DNA of 43,755 nt from Spirochaetia bacterium (GCA_029880285.1 JAOUOS010000027.1:1-43755); one strand, 5' to 3'; shown: positions 27,417 to 35,395, numbered from the stretch's first letter. Numbers and translations: made by a program. Notes: a model not told the origin generated them from the sequence alone.

Positions 27417-29720
27417 TCAACTAAACGAAAAACCCAATTGCATCTGCTTTTTATCTAAAAGCTCAAAATAACCTTCAGGCGCGAAAGGACGCCATATCTC
27501 TTCGTAAGATTCTTTCCATAGTTTATGATAAAAAGAAATATCATATTTTGCGGGCCGTTTTTGAAAAGCAAACAACGCGCTTTCTTCAGAAATATATCTT
27601 TTTTCTTTAAGTGGATTTTTTTGATCTAACACAAGATAACGCACTTTTTCGCCGGGCTGTACGGATATTCCCTTTTCAAAAAGCTGTTTTACCGAAAGAG
27701 AAGTAGCGTTGGCCACAAGATATCCGTTAAGATCTCTGGTTACTGTTTTTCTTAATAACATTTCTTTGTAAGAAACTTTTCTTTCTTTTATTTGTTCGTC
27801 ATAAAATAAATAAAGTAAATGCATTTTATCATGCTGTTTTTTAAGTTCGCTTACAGTGGCGGCTTCTTTCATAATTTCTAAAAGTTCAAGCTGGGCCCTT
27901 CTTATAAAAACCGGCATATCTTTTCGGCGGGCGGCAATACCCCTGTATTTTAACTCGCCTGTTTCAAAGCGCCCTAAGTATTTACCCGCCACGGGAAGTT
28001 TACTGTCTTCTCTTGAGCTTAAAAAAAGAAGCCAGGTATAAATTCCATCGGTAGTTATTTTAATTTTAACCGTGCGGTATATCGTTCGGCATAGCTCTTC
28101 AATTTCTTCTTTTAATAACAACTCGCCGCCTTTATCAATAAAAATACAATCTGTAATGGCATGAATGAGGTTAAAACCCTTGTCTTCGGCAAGATGCATG
28201 GCCGTAAGTAAAATATCTCTGCCAAAGGCGGTAACACTTTCATGGCTTTCAAGCTTACCGAATTTCGCGTTTCGAAAGCCAAGATAACCGAAGCTTACAA
28301 CATTAATCCATTTGAGGCTGTCGGCCAAAGATGTGTACAATTCTTTTTTATATCCGGTAGATTTACCTTTCATTTTTTTGTAATAGGCCCTTCGTCTTAA
28401 AACATGACGCAAAGTATCAGATACCACCCCTCTTCTTTTTACGCAGATATGATAATTAAGTTCGGGCACGCGGGGGATATTTTTTTTGGCAGATGTATTA
28501 CGGCAGCAAAGGCAGTTTACCGTCTCGGGACTAATATTATGAATATGCATAATAGAAGGGTACATTTGTGAAAAATCAAGCTGGGCAATATTTTCTTTAA
28601 TAAATCCTTTGCTTGTATCGGGCATAAACACAAGACCGCCCTTGTCAAAGAGATGAAGTTCGTACCATGTTTTTTTAGATTCAAGAGAAGACTTCTGCCA
28701 TGGTATTAAATAGTTTTTTTCCATCGCCACGGCCGTCTCCATCGCGGTTAAGGCCGAGCCGGTACTGGCGCGCGCCAGTTTTTGAACCGGCATACGGCTT
28801 ACACGGGCCAGCTCTATAACCCCTAAAAGCTGGGTTTCTTTATAGGTAAAAGAATTGGCCGAATCTATGTGCCAGCGCCCAAATAAAGGGTACGAAGGAG
28901 CTCGAAAAATATAACTTCCGTAGGTAAAAAAGCTTTTACCTTTTTTAACAATTTTTCTGGCCGATAAAGGCATTGTGTCTCTATCAAAATTTAAAGGTAT
29001 TTTATATTTTTTAGAAAGTTCAAATAACACGGGAAATATCGCCTGATCGCCAAACGAAGAAACAATACAGTCGGGATTTTCTTTTTGAAGTATAATGTTT
29101 ATATTTTTTAAAAAATCAACCCGATTTTTTTGAGAAAGTTCATAAACAGAGCTTTCTGTTTTTAATACCAGAGGGTTCTTTTCTGAAATTTTAAGACGCG
29201 CGCTTTCTTTGCAGTACATTCGCATAATACGAAAAGAAGGAATTTTGTAATTTAAAGATTCAACAGGCGAAAGCGATTTAATTTCAACAACCCTGTTTTG
29301 ACGTTTTTCAATTTTTGTTTTAATTTCTACTTTCGCGAGCGGATATAAATCTTTATCGTAAAGATAAGAAGTTGTTAAATCGATATCGCTGTGATAAATA
29401 TCCATTTTACCGTAAAAGGCAAAAAGTTTTTCTCTTACACGGTAAAGAACCGACGGACGCGAAATAATAAGCCTTAGAACCTCAATATCAATATTTTTGT
29501 AAAAATGTTTTTTAATAACCCAGTCGGGTTTTTGTAAAAGAGCGTTTAACTGATACAGTCTTTTAACCAGTTTTTGAAGAAGTTCGGGAGGGCCGTCGGC
29601 ATATATAACCGGATAATATACATCCGTAACAAAATTCAGGCACTTGTTATCGTCTATAACCCAAAGACAGATATCGTTTTCAAAATTGTAAATATCAAAT
29701 AAATATCCGGTTATTAACAT
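27417..29720 (-). CDS. Family-B DNA polymerase, apparently exonuclease-deficient
   Basis: 767 aa. Polymerase motif A is LDFSQMYPSI (Asp382). Motif B is around KWINVVSFGYLGF (Lys470). Motif C is HAITDCIF, keeping the second, catalytic Asp (524) but with Ile in place of the first Asp of the usual DTD. A thumb-type motif KYRGIAARRKD lies near 591. A Cys cluster (CLCC at 403-406 and Cys426) sits just after motif A and may bind zinc. The N-terminal region has an RNase-H-like exonuclease layout but lacks the DxE of ExoI and the Asn/Asp of ExoII (NPDCIVSSFGDQ instead), so proofreading is probably lost. It overlaps the preceding small gene by seven bases. I infer a repair or damage-tolerance polymerase rather than the replicase. 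Confidence 0.85.
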   Translation of the reverse strand: MLITGYLFDIYNFENDICLWVIDDNKCLNFVTDVYYPVIYADGPPELLQKLVKRLYQLNALLQKPDWVIKKHFYKNIDIEVLRLIISRPSVLYRVREKLFAFYGKMDIYHSDIDLTTSYLYDKDLYPLAKVEIKTKIEKRQNRVVEIKSLSPVESLNYKIPSFRIMRMYCKESARLKISEKNPLVLKTESSVYELSQKNRVDFLKNINIILQKENPDCIVSSFGDQAIFPVLFELSKKYKIPLNFDRDTMPLSARKIVKKGKSFFTYGSYIFRAPSYPLFGRWHIDSANSFTYKETQLLGVIELARVSRMPVQKLARASTGSALTAMETAVAMEKNYLIPWQKSSLESKKTWYELHLFDKGGLVFMPDTSKGFIKENIAQLDFSQMYPSIMHIHNISPETVNCLCCRNTSAKKNIPRVPELNYHICVKRRGVVSDTLRHVLRRRAYYKKMKGKSTGYKKELYTSLADSLKWINVVSFGYLGFRNAKFGKLESHESVTAFGRDILLTAMHLAEDKGFNLIHAITDCIFIDKGGELLLKEEIEELCRTIYRTVKIKITTDGIYTWLLFLSSREDSKLPVAGKYLGRFETGELKYRGIAARRKDMPVFIRRAQLELLEIMKEAATVSELKKQHDKMHLLYLFYDEQIKERKVSYKEMLLRKTVTRDLNGYLVANATSLSVKQLFEKGISVQPGEKVRYLVLDQKNPLKEKRYISEESALFAFQKRPAKYDISFYHKLWKESYEEIWRPFAPEGYFELLDKKQMQLGFSFS

Positions 29721-29998
29721 TTTTCATTTTCTTTCATTTTCTCTTTTTCAATAAGAATATCTATCTTGCGGCCATATTCATTTAGCTGTTTTTTTATGCT
29801 GATAAGCATGGCCATGCTCATAGAATCAAACACATTGGGACTTTGCGCCATAGAACCCGACTGAACCTGTTTTTTTGCCAAACGCATAAGCTCGTCAAAA
29901 ATTTCTCTGTCTTCTTTTCGAAGCGCCTTGCGGTAGTTATCAAAGCGCGAAAGTGTTTTATCCAGGGCCATAGAATAAGAAATTACTGTCCGTCCCAT
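29714..29998 (-). CDS. Small helical protein of the PolB cassette
   Basis: 94 aa from the ATG at 29998, which has GAGG seven bases upstream; a longer in-frame start at 30070 runs through a dispersed repeat and lacks support. The sequence is charged and helical (RFDNYRKALRKEDREIFDEL, then a C-terminal Lys/Glu-rich coiled-coil-like helix). No catalytic motif. Its position between the RecA-like gene and polB, with a seven-base overlap into polB, suggests a subunit or adaptor of the polymerase. I do not recognise a named family but believe similar small genes accompany this polymerase type elsewhere. Confidence 0.65.
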   Translation of the reverse strand: MGRTVISYSMALDKTLSRFDNYRKALRKEDREIFDELMRLAKKQVQSGSMAQSPNVFDSMSMAMLISIKKQLNEYGRKIDILIEKEKMKENEKC

Positions 29999-30044
29999 TT
30001 TAGTACCTCTTTTTAATATTTGTGATCCAGACACGGGCATCCCA

Positions 30045-30095
30045 AGGGCCACAGAGCGCACAGAGTTCACAGAGACAAAGAGAGCGCACTGAAAT
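30045..30095. repeat. CACAGAG-type dispersed repeat copy
   Basis: Three CACAGAG words at 7-12 bp spacing between the RecA-like gene and the small polB-cassette gene. It is the same word family as at 5-72 and 30855-30890. Confidence 0.45.
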
Positions 30096-30145
30096 TCTTT
30101 GACTCCATAGTCTTTGCCACAGTAAGCAAGGTCGAACCTGCGGCT

Positions 30146-30769
30146 TCATTTAAAAACCTGCCCATGTTTGAACTCTGGTGTTCGGGCGAGGCCACTAGCC
30201 CCGCCTGAACGTAAAACAAGCACAGAAGATGATAAACTTTTTATTTTCTGATAAACAGAAGAAAAAACCGGATGAGAATAGCTCTCTTTTTCAACAATAA
30301 CCAACGGTATAGAGGCCGCTTTAATTTGCCTGAATACTTTAATAAGTTTTTCAAGAAGGAACAAACCTTCATCAAAAGACACATCGCCGTCAAAAAACTG
30401 CTTACACGGAGCCAGAATAAAAAACAAACGATTTTTTTCAAAAGAACGTAAAATATCATTCGCGGCGTCTAAAATTTGGTAGGGAGTAAACCCTCTTACC
30501 AGCGTGATTGAATTCGCGATAAACTCGGGAGGAACATTGTTTCGAATGGCTTCATTGGCAATCGCGTAGCTGTTAAAACGAATGGCACAATCAATATTAT
30601 GTATCTCAAAGCCGTTTAACGCGAGAAGAGCCTGCCATTTCATAGAAAAAGAAAATATTTTAGAATGGCCGGTTAAAAGAACTGTACTTTTTTTATGCCG
30701 CAAATCGTAAAAAAAAGGCGGTATACTTTTACCCGGCAAAAAACCGCGTGCTGTATCTACAGAAAACAC
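30146..30769 (-). CDS. RecA-fold-like protein of the PolB cassette (ImuA-like position)
   Basis: 207 aa with a GTG start; an in-frame stop lies six codons upstream. The pattern fits a RecA/Rad51-type core: a TVLLTGHSKIF strand-loop where Walker A should be, but without GK[ST]; FEIHNIDCAIRFNSYAIANEA, comparable to the strand that follows Walker A in RadA/KaiC-like proteins; ITLVRGFTPYQILDA, comparable to the ARAFN..HQ region of Rad51; and LFFILAPCKQFFD at the Walker B position without the canonical Asp. It is therefore probably a non-hydrolysing RecA-fold protein. It is first in the order RecA-like, small protein, PolB, the position ImuA takes relative to ImuB/DnaE2. The assignment is by pattern and is inference. 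Confidence 0.6.
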   Translation of the reverse strand: MFSVDTARGFLPGKSIPPFFYDLRHKKSTVLLTGHSKIFSFSMKWQALLALNGFEIHNIDCAIRFNSYAIANEAIRNNVPPEFIANSITLVRGFTPYQILDAANDILRSFEKNRLFFILAPCKQFFDGDVSFDEGLFLLEKLIKVFRQIKAASIPLVIVEKESYSHPVFSSVYQKIKSLSSSVLVLRSGGASGLARTPEFKHGQVFK

Positions 30770-30785
30770 GCGCCAGTATGATTTT

Positions 30786-30805
30786 TACTTTACCGATGTA
30801 AAGTA
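30786..30805. promoter_or_regulatory. Palindromic operator candidate upstream of the PolB cassette
   Basis: A perfect hyphenated palindrome, TACTTTAC-CGAT-GTAAAGTA, 16 bp upstream of the GTG of the RecA-like gene. The core has the form TTAC-N4-GTAA. A second short palindrome (AAAGTACTTT) overlaps its edge. It is suited to a dimeric repressor such as LexA, whose box differs between phyla. The binding protein is unknown. Confidence 0.5.
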
Positions 30806-30854
30806 CTTTAAAGATTGATACACAGGATTTTCATAAATACAAAAACCAGGCTTC

Positions 30855-30890
30855 AAAAGGCCGCAGAGCACACAGAAACCACAGAGAAAT
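30855..30890. repeat. CGCAGAG/CACAGAG dispersed repeat copy
   Basis: Contains GCCGCAGAG, CACAGAAA and CCACAGAG in direct succession. It lies between the PolB cassette and the next lipoprotein gene, so the cassette's first gene is flanked on both sides by this repeat type. Confidence 0.45.
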
Positions 30891-31048
30891 TAACAAAAAA
30901 TTCTGCGCATATTTGACTTTTTTAAAATTAATTTTTATTCATTTTTTTACTTTACATAATATGCTCTTTTTTTATACTGAAAAATAAATTGTTTTGTTGT
31001 TTTTTTGACTAAAAAACATAAAACAATACAAACGAAAGGAGAGATAAC

Positions 31049-32422
31049 ATGAAAAAAATTATTTTATATTTTACGCTTATTTTAAGCGTTTTCGTATACA
31101 TGGGATGCGAAAAAGATGAAATTACAACCGTTGTAAATAATTGCGGCAATGATAAATTAGATACCGGCGAAGAATGTGACGACGGCAACACTAATAATAA
31201 TGACGGATGCTCATCTGTATGTAAATACGAAAAATGCGGTGACGGCGTTCTTCAGGAAGACGAAACCTGTGATGACGGCGGCGAAAGCGCCGATTGTGAT
31301 TCTGACTGCACTGCTTCGGCATGCGGCGACGGCGTAATTAACGCGGCGGCAGGTGAAGATTGTGACGATGCAGGCGAATCGGCTGAATGCAATAACAACT
31401 GCACACTGCCTGTTTGCGGTGACGGCGTTAAAAACGCTTCGACCAATGAAGGCTGTGATGACGGCAATACCACTGCTGGCGATAACTGCGACGATATTTG
31501 CAGAAAAGAAGTAACCGCGCCTTCATGCGGCAATGGTATCGTAGAAGTTACTGCAGGCGGCAACGAAGAGACATGTGACGACGGCAATACAACCTCAGAC
31601 GACGGATGTTCTTCATCATGCTGGCTTGAATTTTGCGGCGACGGCTATGTTCAAACCGGAGAAGAATGCGACGGCGACGGAGCAGGTACAGCCGGTGAAA
31701 CTTTATACTGTGATTCTGACTGTACGTTTGCGTCATGCGGTGACACAGTTACAAACGCGGCAGCAAACGAAGGCTGTGATGACGGCGGCATAATCCCGGG
31801 CGATGGGTGCGACGATATTTGCAGGCTTGAAGTAACATCAACAACCTGCGGCAACGGCGTTGTAGAAGTTGTTGTTGGTGGTGTTACTGAAACTTGCGAC
31901 GACGGCAACACAACCGCGGGTGATGGATGCGATGAACTTTGTTCGAGTGAACCAGTTGAAGTATTTTATGGAAATTATACCCCTTTTAATGGCCCAATTT
32001 CTAGCTGGATACCAGGGTATATTGTTGCTCAAAAAGTTACGCTATCTGCTGGTATGATATTAACAGATATAGGTATGATTATAAATCAGGCATCAACAAC
32101 CCGTGTAAAACTTGCCTTGTATAGTGATGTAAGTGGTACAGCCACAAATATGGTTGCAGATACCAGTATTTTTACAGCTACATTAGGCGATCATATGCAG
32201 CCAATAAATCAGGGTAGCGTAAACCTTAACGCAGGAGATTACTGGATAGCATTCATCTATAGTGATACAACCTTAAACCCTGATACCGATGGTGGAAATA
32301 CAAGTACATATATATATATAGCTCAAAGTATTGATGTAGCAACACCAAGTGTCTTTCCTGCCAGCTATTTTACATATACGGCTGGGCAAAGTCTAAATCT
32401 TTATATTCATGGTTTACAATGA
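31049..32422 (+). CDS. Cysteine-rich (DUF4215-type) lipoprotein with jelly-roll-like C-terminal domain
   Basis: 457 aa with a strong GAAAGGAG ribosome-binding site. Lipoprotein signal with lipobox YMGC at ~17-20. Residues ~31-300 are about eight cysteine repeats of mixed types (CGDGxxNAxAGEDCDDAGESA..., ECDDGNTNNNDGCSSVC). The last ~150 residues form a beta-rich domain with VAQKVTLSAGMILTDIGMII, KLALYSDVSG and LNAGDYWIAFIYSD, like the choice-of-anchor/jelly-roll modules found at the ends of exported proteins. Surface-anchored; function unknown. It ends just before a bidirectional terminator shared with the LuxR-type gene. Confidence 0.85.
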   Translation: MKKIILYFTLILSVFVYMGCEKDEITTVVNNCGNDKLDTGEECDDGNTNNNDGCSSVCKYEKCGDGVLQEDETCDDGGESADCDSDCTASACGDGVINAAAGEDCDDAGESAECNNNCTLPVCGDGVKNASTNEGCDDGNTTAGDNCDDICRKEVTAPSCGNGIVEVTAGGNEETCDDGNTTSDDGCSSSCWLEFCGDGYVQTGEECDGDGAGTAGETLYCDSDCTFASCGDTVTNAAANEGCDDGGIIPGDGCDDICRLEVTSTTCGNGVVEVVVGGVTETCDDGNTTAGDGCDELCSSEPVEVFYGNYTPFNGPISSWIPGYIVAQKVTLSAGMILTDIGMIINQASTTRVKLALYSDVSGTATNMVADTSIFTATLGDHMQPINQGSVNLNAGDYWIAFIYSDTTLNPDTDGGNTSTYIYIAQSIDVATPSVFPASYFTYTAGQSLNLYIHGLQ

Positions 32423-32442
32423 TTAATTAGATATCAGTAAAA

Positions 32443-32470
32443 TAAAAAGCCGGCCAATGCCGGCTTTTTA
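32443..32470. terminator. Bidirectional rho-independent terminator
   Basis: Stem AAAAAGCCGGC / GCCGGCTTTTT with loop CAAT: a perfect 11-bp stem including A/T tracts on both sides. It serves the plus-strand lipoprotein and the minus-strand regulator, whose stop codon lies within the stem. Confidence 0.9.
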
Positions 32471-33418
32471 TTTCATCTTCTCAATTAAATGAATTAACTG
32501 TGTTCTTGTTTTAATGTTTGTTTTTTCAAAAATATGGGAAAGATGATTTCTTACCGTACTGGGCGACAAAAATAGCCGTGAGGCGATTTCTTTGTTTTGC
32601 ATTCCTTTTATTACGAGTTCTATAATTTGTTTTTCTCTTTCGGTAATTTTATAGCTTGTTACAAAAGCCAAAGGGGCCTCTGAAATTATAACAGCCGATA
32701 TTTTTTTTGCGTATAATAACACTAAAACGCTAAAGAAATTAAGAATAAAAAATGTAAGAGGCTGTAAAAGTATGCCGCTGGGGAACATAGCGTTTAGAAC
32801 CTGATAGTTTTGAACCATATAATCGGTTATGGCCAGCGGTAATATTAATGAAGCGTTAATTAAAAGAAGTTTTGCCGCGTATTTTCGAATGGGTTCCGTT
32901 ATATTTTTATAATTACGAATCAATAAAGCGACATTATAAATTAATACAGAGAAGGTAATAAAAATAACAAATATAATTGTTAACCACATTTGATAAAATT
33001 TTTCGTCTTTAAGATCGACAACCTCTGAAGGCATACCTGCCAAAACAGCAATTATCGGCAGCAAAAATAAAATGCTGAAAATTGTGAAATGCTTTTGTTT
33101 ATTTGATTTACCTAAAAGTTCTCTGTAAAATAAAACACCTGAAACATTTAATGGTCCCGTAGCAATAAGAACCAGGTGAACATAATTTGTAATCATACCA
33201 ATAAAAGATTCAAAGATTTTTATATTCAAAAAATCATAGAATAAAAGCGAAAGGAAAAAAACAAGCATCATGTCACTTGCCAAAAAATATAGATGATATT
33301 TTATTAATCTTATTCTTAACTTATAATATAAAAAGCCGTAAATGCCGCCGCATAAAAGACCAAACATTAAAGAAAGAAAAAAGAAAAACAAAAAAAGATG
33401 CTGCATATTAAGTAGCAT
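32468..33418 (-). CDS. Membrane-anchored LuxR-type transcriptional regulator
   Basis: About 316 aa from the ATG at 33418; a TTG start at 33439 would add seven residues, and no ribosome-binding site decides between them. Roughly seven to eight hydrophobic helices cover residues 1-245, with no recognised sensor motif. They are followed by a LuxR/GerE helix-turn-helix at ~255-312 (ITEREKQIIELVIKGMQNKEIASRLFLSPSTVRNHLSHIF). This puts a DNA-binding domain directly on a multi-span membrane sensor, so it would act as a one-component regulator at the membrane. Its targets cannot be read; the convergent lipoprotein gene is only a neighbour. Confidence 0.85.
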   Translation of the reverse strand: MLLNMQHLFLFFFFLSLMFGLLCGGIYGFLYYKLRIRLIKYHLYFLASDMMLVFFLSLLFYDFLNIKIFESFIGMITNYVHLVLIATGPLNVSGVLFYRELLGKSNKQKHFTIFSILFLLPIIAVLAGMPSEVVDLKDEKFYQMWLTIIFVIFITFSVLIYNVALLIRNYKNITEPIRKYAAKLLLINASLILPLAITDYMVQNYQVLNAMFPSGILLQPLTFFILNFFSVLVLLYAKKISAVIISEAPLAFVTSYKITEREKQIIELVIKGMQNKEIASRLFLSPSTVRNHLSHIFEKTNIKTRTQLIHLIEKMK

Positions 33419-33532
33419 CAAGAAAAAAATTAATTTCAATAAGACAAGAATAAAATATGTATTTATATATTGTTTTTAAGGCGGCCGGAAAAAATAACTG
33501 TTTTTTTTGTATAGATTTTATTTTTAATTTTT

Positions 33533-33775
33533 TTATGAAAATATTTCTAATTTATTCAATTTAAATTGGTAAAGCACACTGCTTATTAAATTATCTTCAT
33601 CTTTTTGCCAGTTAGTTTTATTTTTATTATGTTCAAAAGAAGCGCTTGGACTCATATACAATACCCCATCAATCATATCATATCTATACCCGTCATCTTC
33701 AAGATCAAGATAAATCTCTCTAGTAACTTTCATGCCATGATACCGGGGTTTATGTTTTGACATAATTTCTGCCAT
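33533..33775 (-). pseudogene. Truncated Uma2-family nuclease remnant
   Basis: 80 codons. Residues ~8-49 (YHGMKVTREIYLDLEDDGYRYDMIDGVLYMSPSASFEH) match the N-terminal module of Uma2 (DUF820) proteins, which are PD-(D/E)XK-fold nucleases of about 180-200 aa. After the FEH the sequence becomes unrelated and stops, so the catalytic core is missing. No continuation is visible in 33440-33532. Most likely a deletion derivative without function. Confidence 0.7.
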
Positions 33776-33822
33776 GATTACAATTTATAACAGTTTAAAC
33801 CTGTTGTCAAAGAAAAGAATTT

Positions 33823-33893
33823 CTATATCTCTACCTTATTCCTACCGGTATTTTTTGCTTTATATAGCGCTATAGCGCTTTGTCGGCAGATTC
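33823..33893 (-). pseudogene. C-terminal GGDEF-domain scrap
   Basis: Read on the minus strand the segment gives ESADKALY...KAKNTGRNKVEI-stop, the characteristic end of a GGDEF diguanylate cyclase domain (ADxALYxAKxxGRN). The frame is broken by an exact 8-bp tandem duplication, TATAGCGC at 33863-33870 and 33871-33878. Nothing upstream encodes the rest of the domain. Confidence 0.65.
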
Positions 33894-33906
33894 ATAAAGA
33901 ATCTGC
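33886..33906. repeat. 8-bp inverted repeat
   Basis: GCAGATTC, loop ATAAA, GAATCTGC. It lies 20 bp downstream of the slyD stop and overlaps the GGDEF remnant. There is no T-run, so a terminator role is doubtful. Confidence 0.4.
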
Positions 33907-33925
33907 GGATGGGTTTTAGCTTATA

Positions 33926-34408
33926 TTAATGATGCTCATGCCCCGGCAGATGAACGTGGCCGTGTTTAATTTCTTCATCTGTGGCTTCTCTAACTTCGGC
34001 AATTTCAACATTAAAATTTAAAGTCTCACCCGCGAGAGGATGGTTACCGTCTACGGTAATTTGATCGTCTTCAACACTGGTAACGGTAAAAATTTGAACT
34101 CCCGCTTCTGTTTGTGACTGGAACTGCATACCCGGCTTTATTTCAACACCCTGCTCAAACTGACTTTTAGGAACTTTTTGTATGTTGTTATCATCTCTTA
34201 TACCGTAAGCTTCTTCAGGTGGAATGCTTACGTCTATTTTATCTTCTTTTGATTTTCCCATTAAGGCTTTTTCTAACCCGGGAATAAGGTTGCCATACCC
34301 ATGAAGATACTGCAATGGCTGTTCTTTTGGCGATTCATCAATAACCGCTCCCTCGTTATTTTTTAGCGTATAGTGAATTGATACGACTTTGTTGTTTGAT
34401 ACTTGCAT
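33926..34408 (-). CDS. slyD: SlyD-type FKBP peptidyl-prolyl isomerase
   Basis: 160 aa. FKBP core at the N- and C-terminal parts of the domain (VVSIHYTLKNNEGAVIDES, LIPGLEKALMGKSKEDKIDV, PPEEAYGIRDD) with the inserted IF chaperone flap in the middle (~70-125, including TVDGNHPLAG). The His-rich tail (HGHVHLPGHEHH) is like the metal-binding tail of E. coli SlyD, which delivers nickel to hydrogenase and urease maturation; no such genes are in this window. Cytosolic. AAGGA lies about six bases before the ATG. It is the second proline isomerase in the window. Confidence 0.92.
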   Translation of the reverse strand: MQVSNNKVVSIHYTLKNNEGAVIDESPKEQPLQYLHGYGNLIPGLEKALMGKSKEDKIDVSIPPEEAYGIRDDNNIQKVPKSQFEQGVEIKPGMQFQSQTEAGVQIFTVTSVEDDQITVDGNHPLAGETLNFNVEIAEVREATDEEIKHGHVHLPGHEHH

Positions 34409-34464
34409 AAATTTTCCTTAAGCAGGACATATAGTTTTTATGGTTCTATTTGTACAGGGGCTTT

Positions 34465-35118
34465 TTATAGCCTTATTATTCCCAGCGTGAAGAGGGTTTG
34501 TGCCGTGTAATAAGTTAAAAGTATTATAAACTGCGCGAAGTAAAACTCTTTCACAAATTTATTATATGACAATGTAAAATCTGACAAATAAAAAAGCAGC
34601 GCCCCCGTTACAAAATAAATTCCCGTATTTTTATTTGCTAAATAAAACTGATATGCCAAAAGGCACATAACCGTAATAAGCAAAATATAAATTACTACAG
34701 GAACAATATATTTACTTTGATTTTTTTTCAAAATATTTTTAATTAAAAAGTAAGCATATAAAAAAGAAATAAGAATTATTATACTATTAAAAAAAAAAGA
34801 GGGATAAGTATGCTCAACATTAAAATAAAATCCGGCAAGATAAAAAATATGCGCCGTTAAAAAACTCATTAATCCATATAAAAAATTTCTTTTATCAAGA
34901 AGAAAAATATCGCCTGCGAGAGATAAAATAAATCCGAATTCAAAAAACCAGAATAAAATTCTATGCTCTGCCTTAATTTGGGGATAATAAAATAACATAC
35001 TTAAAATAATACAAATTATAGGCAATGGTTTCGCGAGAAAATAAAATTTAGGTTTAAAGTATCTGACATAAATTGCCGCTGACGCTAATATAAAAACGAC
35101 TGCAAGAAATATAACCAT
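34465..35118 (-). CDS. YhhN/TMEM86-family membrane protein
   Basis: 217 aa with about seven to eight transmembrane helices. Family hallmarks: LAKPLPI near 30, GDIFLL near 69, FLTAHIFYLAGF near 87, TGALLFYLSDFTLSYNKF near 171 and YYTAQTLFTLG at the end. The mammalian member TMEM86B is a lysoplasmalogenase; bacterial YhhN proteins are usually annotated as lysoplasmalogenase-like, with function less certain. It starts 14 bp downstream of the 58-aa exported ORF, so the two may be co-transcribed. Confidence 0.85.
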   Translation of the reverse strand: MVIFLAVVFILASAAIYVRYFKPKFYFLAKPLPIICIILSMLFYYPQIKAEHRILFWFFEFGFILSLAGDIFLLDKRNFLYGLMSFLTAHIFYLAGFYFNVEHTYPSFFFNSIIILISFLYAYFLIKNILKKNQSKYIVPVVIYILLITVMCLLAYQFYLANKNTGIYFVTGALLFYLSDFTLSYNKFVKEFYFAQFIILLTYYTAQTLFTLGIIRL

Positions 35119-35132
35119 TTTATTAATTTAGT

Positions 35133-35309
35133 TTATAACAAAAAGTTACCGGTTTTAACAAGGCTTTCTTGATATGTAAGACCACTGCTTTGAAATTCCA
35201 GTTTTGTTTGAATATGGGGAATCTCATAGATATTTTTTTCTGCAATCAGCGAAGAATTAAATATACATAAAACCAATAAAAAGCACATCAAAAGAAAATT
35301 ATTTTTCAT
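35133..35309 (-). CDS. 58-aa exported peptide, possibly a truncated gene start
   Basis: ATG at 35309, TAA at 35133. The first ~23 residues form a good signal peptide (hydrophobic core FLLMCFLLVLCIF, then NSSLIAEK). The mature part is only ~35 residues (NIYEIPHIQTKLEFQSSGLTY...), resembling the beginning of an outer-membrane protein. The Shine-Dalgarno sequence is weak. It may be a genuine small secreted protein or the remaining 5' end of a deleted larger gene. No homolog recognised. Confidence 0.45.
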   Translation of the reverse strand: MKNNFLLMCFLLVLCIFNSSLIAEKNIYEIPHIQTKLEFQSSGLTYQESLVKTGNFLL

Positions 35310-35395
35310 AGAAAGTCATTTCATGATATTTTCTTAAAATTTCAACTAAGTTTTTTTAGAAAATTTTGATTTTTCAGGGGGAAAGTTTGTTTTAA

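Noticed and set aside
27417..30769. Phage or casposon origin of the PolB cassette
   Set aside because: No capsid, terminase, Cas1 or integrase gene and no terminal inverted repeats were seen; neighbours are ordinary chromosomal genes.
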